Of a stretch of 6,939 nt of DNA, positions 6,616 through 6,939 are shown one piece after another (position 1 is the stretch's first letter; each line of letters opens with the position of its first letter). The notes under the pieces were generated by a model. The model was not told the DNA's origin. It saw only the letters and a program-made list of their open reading frames with translations, and made no database searches. The stretch comes from Candidatus Brocadiia bacterium (GTDB taxonomy: Bacteria > Planctomycetota > MHYJ01 > JACQXL01). Position numbers and translations under genes: made by a program. The stretch lies in NCBI GenBank assembly GCA_020062035.1, contig JAGUXD010000203.1:1-6939 (forward strand), given 5' to 3'.

Positions 6616-6939
6616 TCATTTAAATGGAATGATATCTTTAGCACAGCGAAAGCCGAGGTAATTTGTCCAGAATTGACCTGTTTCAAGTGATGATTTTGGT
6701 GGTATAAATGAGGTCTTTCTTATGGTTAATCTTGTTTCAGAGGGGGAATTTATCCAACTTCCGCCACGAATGACATATGTCTTACCGCTTGATGGTCCTT
6801 TAGGGTCAACCGTAATTTTTGATAGATAATATAATGGGTCATAGTAATCAGCGCACCATTCAGCGACATTACCAGATAGGTCATAACATCCATAGGGACT
6901 TTTATCCTGAGCGGCACTGCCAACCGCAAGGGTTCTACC
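6616..6939 (-). CDS. FGE-sulfatase (SUMF1)-fold protein, C-terminal part
   Basis: This is the last 107 residues of a gene entering from the right edge; its start is outside the window. The fragment shows C-terminal hallmarks of the formylglycine-generating-enzyme fold: SPYGCYDLSGNVAEWCADYY (14-33 of the fragment), VDPKGP (44-49), VIRGGSW (56-62) and NYLGFRCAKD (93-102). In true FGE, two catalytic Cys follow the GGS motif (human Cys336 and Cys341). Simple ungapped alignment puts Asn64 and Thr69 there, so it is unlikely to make formylglycine. Many family members lack these Cys and serve other roles (EgtB/PvdO-like enzymes, kinase-linked domains, surface lectin-like proteins). The full architecture would be needed to choose. 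It lies upstream of the asparaginase on the same strand with a 58-base gap, so co-transcription is possible but not shown. Confidence 0.88.
   Translation of the reverse strand, partial: GRTLAVGSAAQDKSPYGCYDLSGNVAEWCADYYDPLYYLSKITVDPKGPSSGKTYVIRGGSWINSPSETRLTIRKTSFIPPKSSLETGQFWTNYLGFRCAKDIIPFK

Noticed and set aside
6616..6939. Diversity-generating retroelement target (C-type-lectin/FGE fold with variable C-terminus)
   Set aside because: The fold fits, but no reverse transcriptase, template repeat or near-identical second copy of the 3' end is visible in the window, and the C-terminus reads like a normal family end.

Overview
The window looks like a contig piece from an uncultured Gram-negative-type bacterium of moderate GC content. 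The main clue is a set of type IV pilin-like genes that includes an extremely long prepilin. I loosely associate such giant prepilins, and the formylglycine-generating-enzyme-like (FGE-sulfatase) protein at the right edge, with Planctomycetota and neighbouring candidate phyla. That placement comes from memory of family style, is not computed here, and should be treated as weak.

Layout. Bases 1-110 are non-coding and hold an imperfect array of ATTCGT units with an inverted copy, a small hairpin and a possible -10 box. Three tightly packed plus-strand genes follow. The first (124-1263) is a PilX/GspK-like membrane-anchored minor pilin lacking the Glu at +5, with a C-terminal beta-solenoid-like region. 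The second (1265-4648) is a giant 1127-residue prepilin of PilV/GspI type with a classical cleavage site and a C-terminal Asp-box/Ig-like domain. The third (4653-5642) is a PilW/GspJ-like prepilin. Gaps of 1 and 4 bases point to one operon with translational coupling. After a 33-base convergent junction, the minus strand carries a complete Ntn-hydrolase asparaginase / isoaspartyl peptidase (5676-6557). Upstream of it lies the C-terminal 107 residues of an FGE-sulfatase-fold protein that runs off the right edge (6616-6939).

How the genes work together. The three plus-strand genes most plausibly encode the priming/tip complex of a type IV pilus or type II-secretion-like filament. In known systems, E5-less (X/K), V/I-type and W/J-type minor pilins assemble together at the tip. 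The unusual part is that the V/I-type member carries over 1000 extracellular residues, so it may also act as the tip adhesin or effector domain. The minus-strand pair is a separate unit with no evident functional tie to the pilins. No RNA genes, mobile elements or CRISPR arrays were seen.
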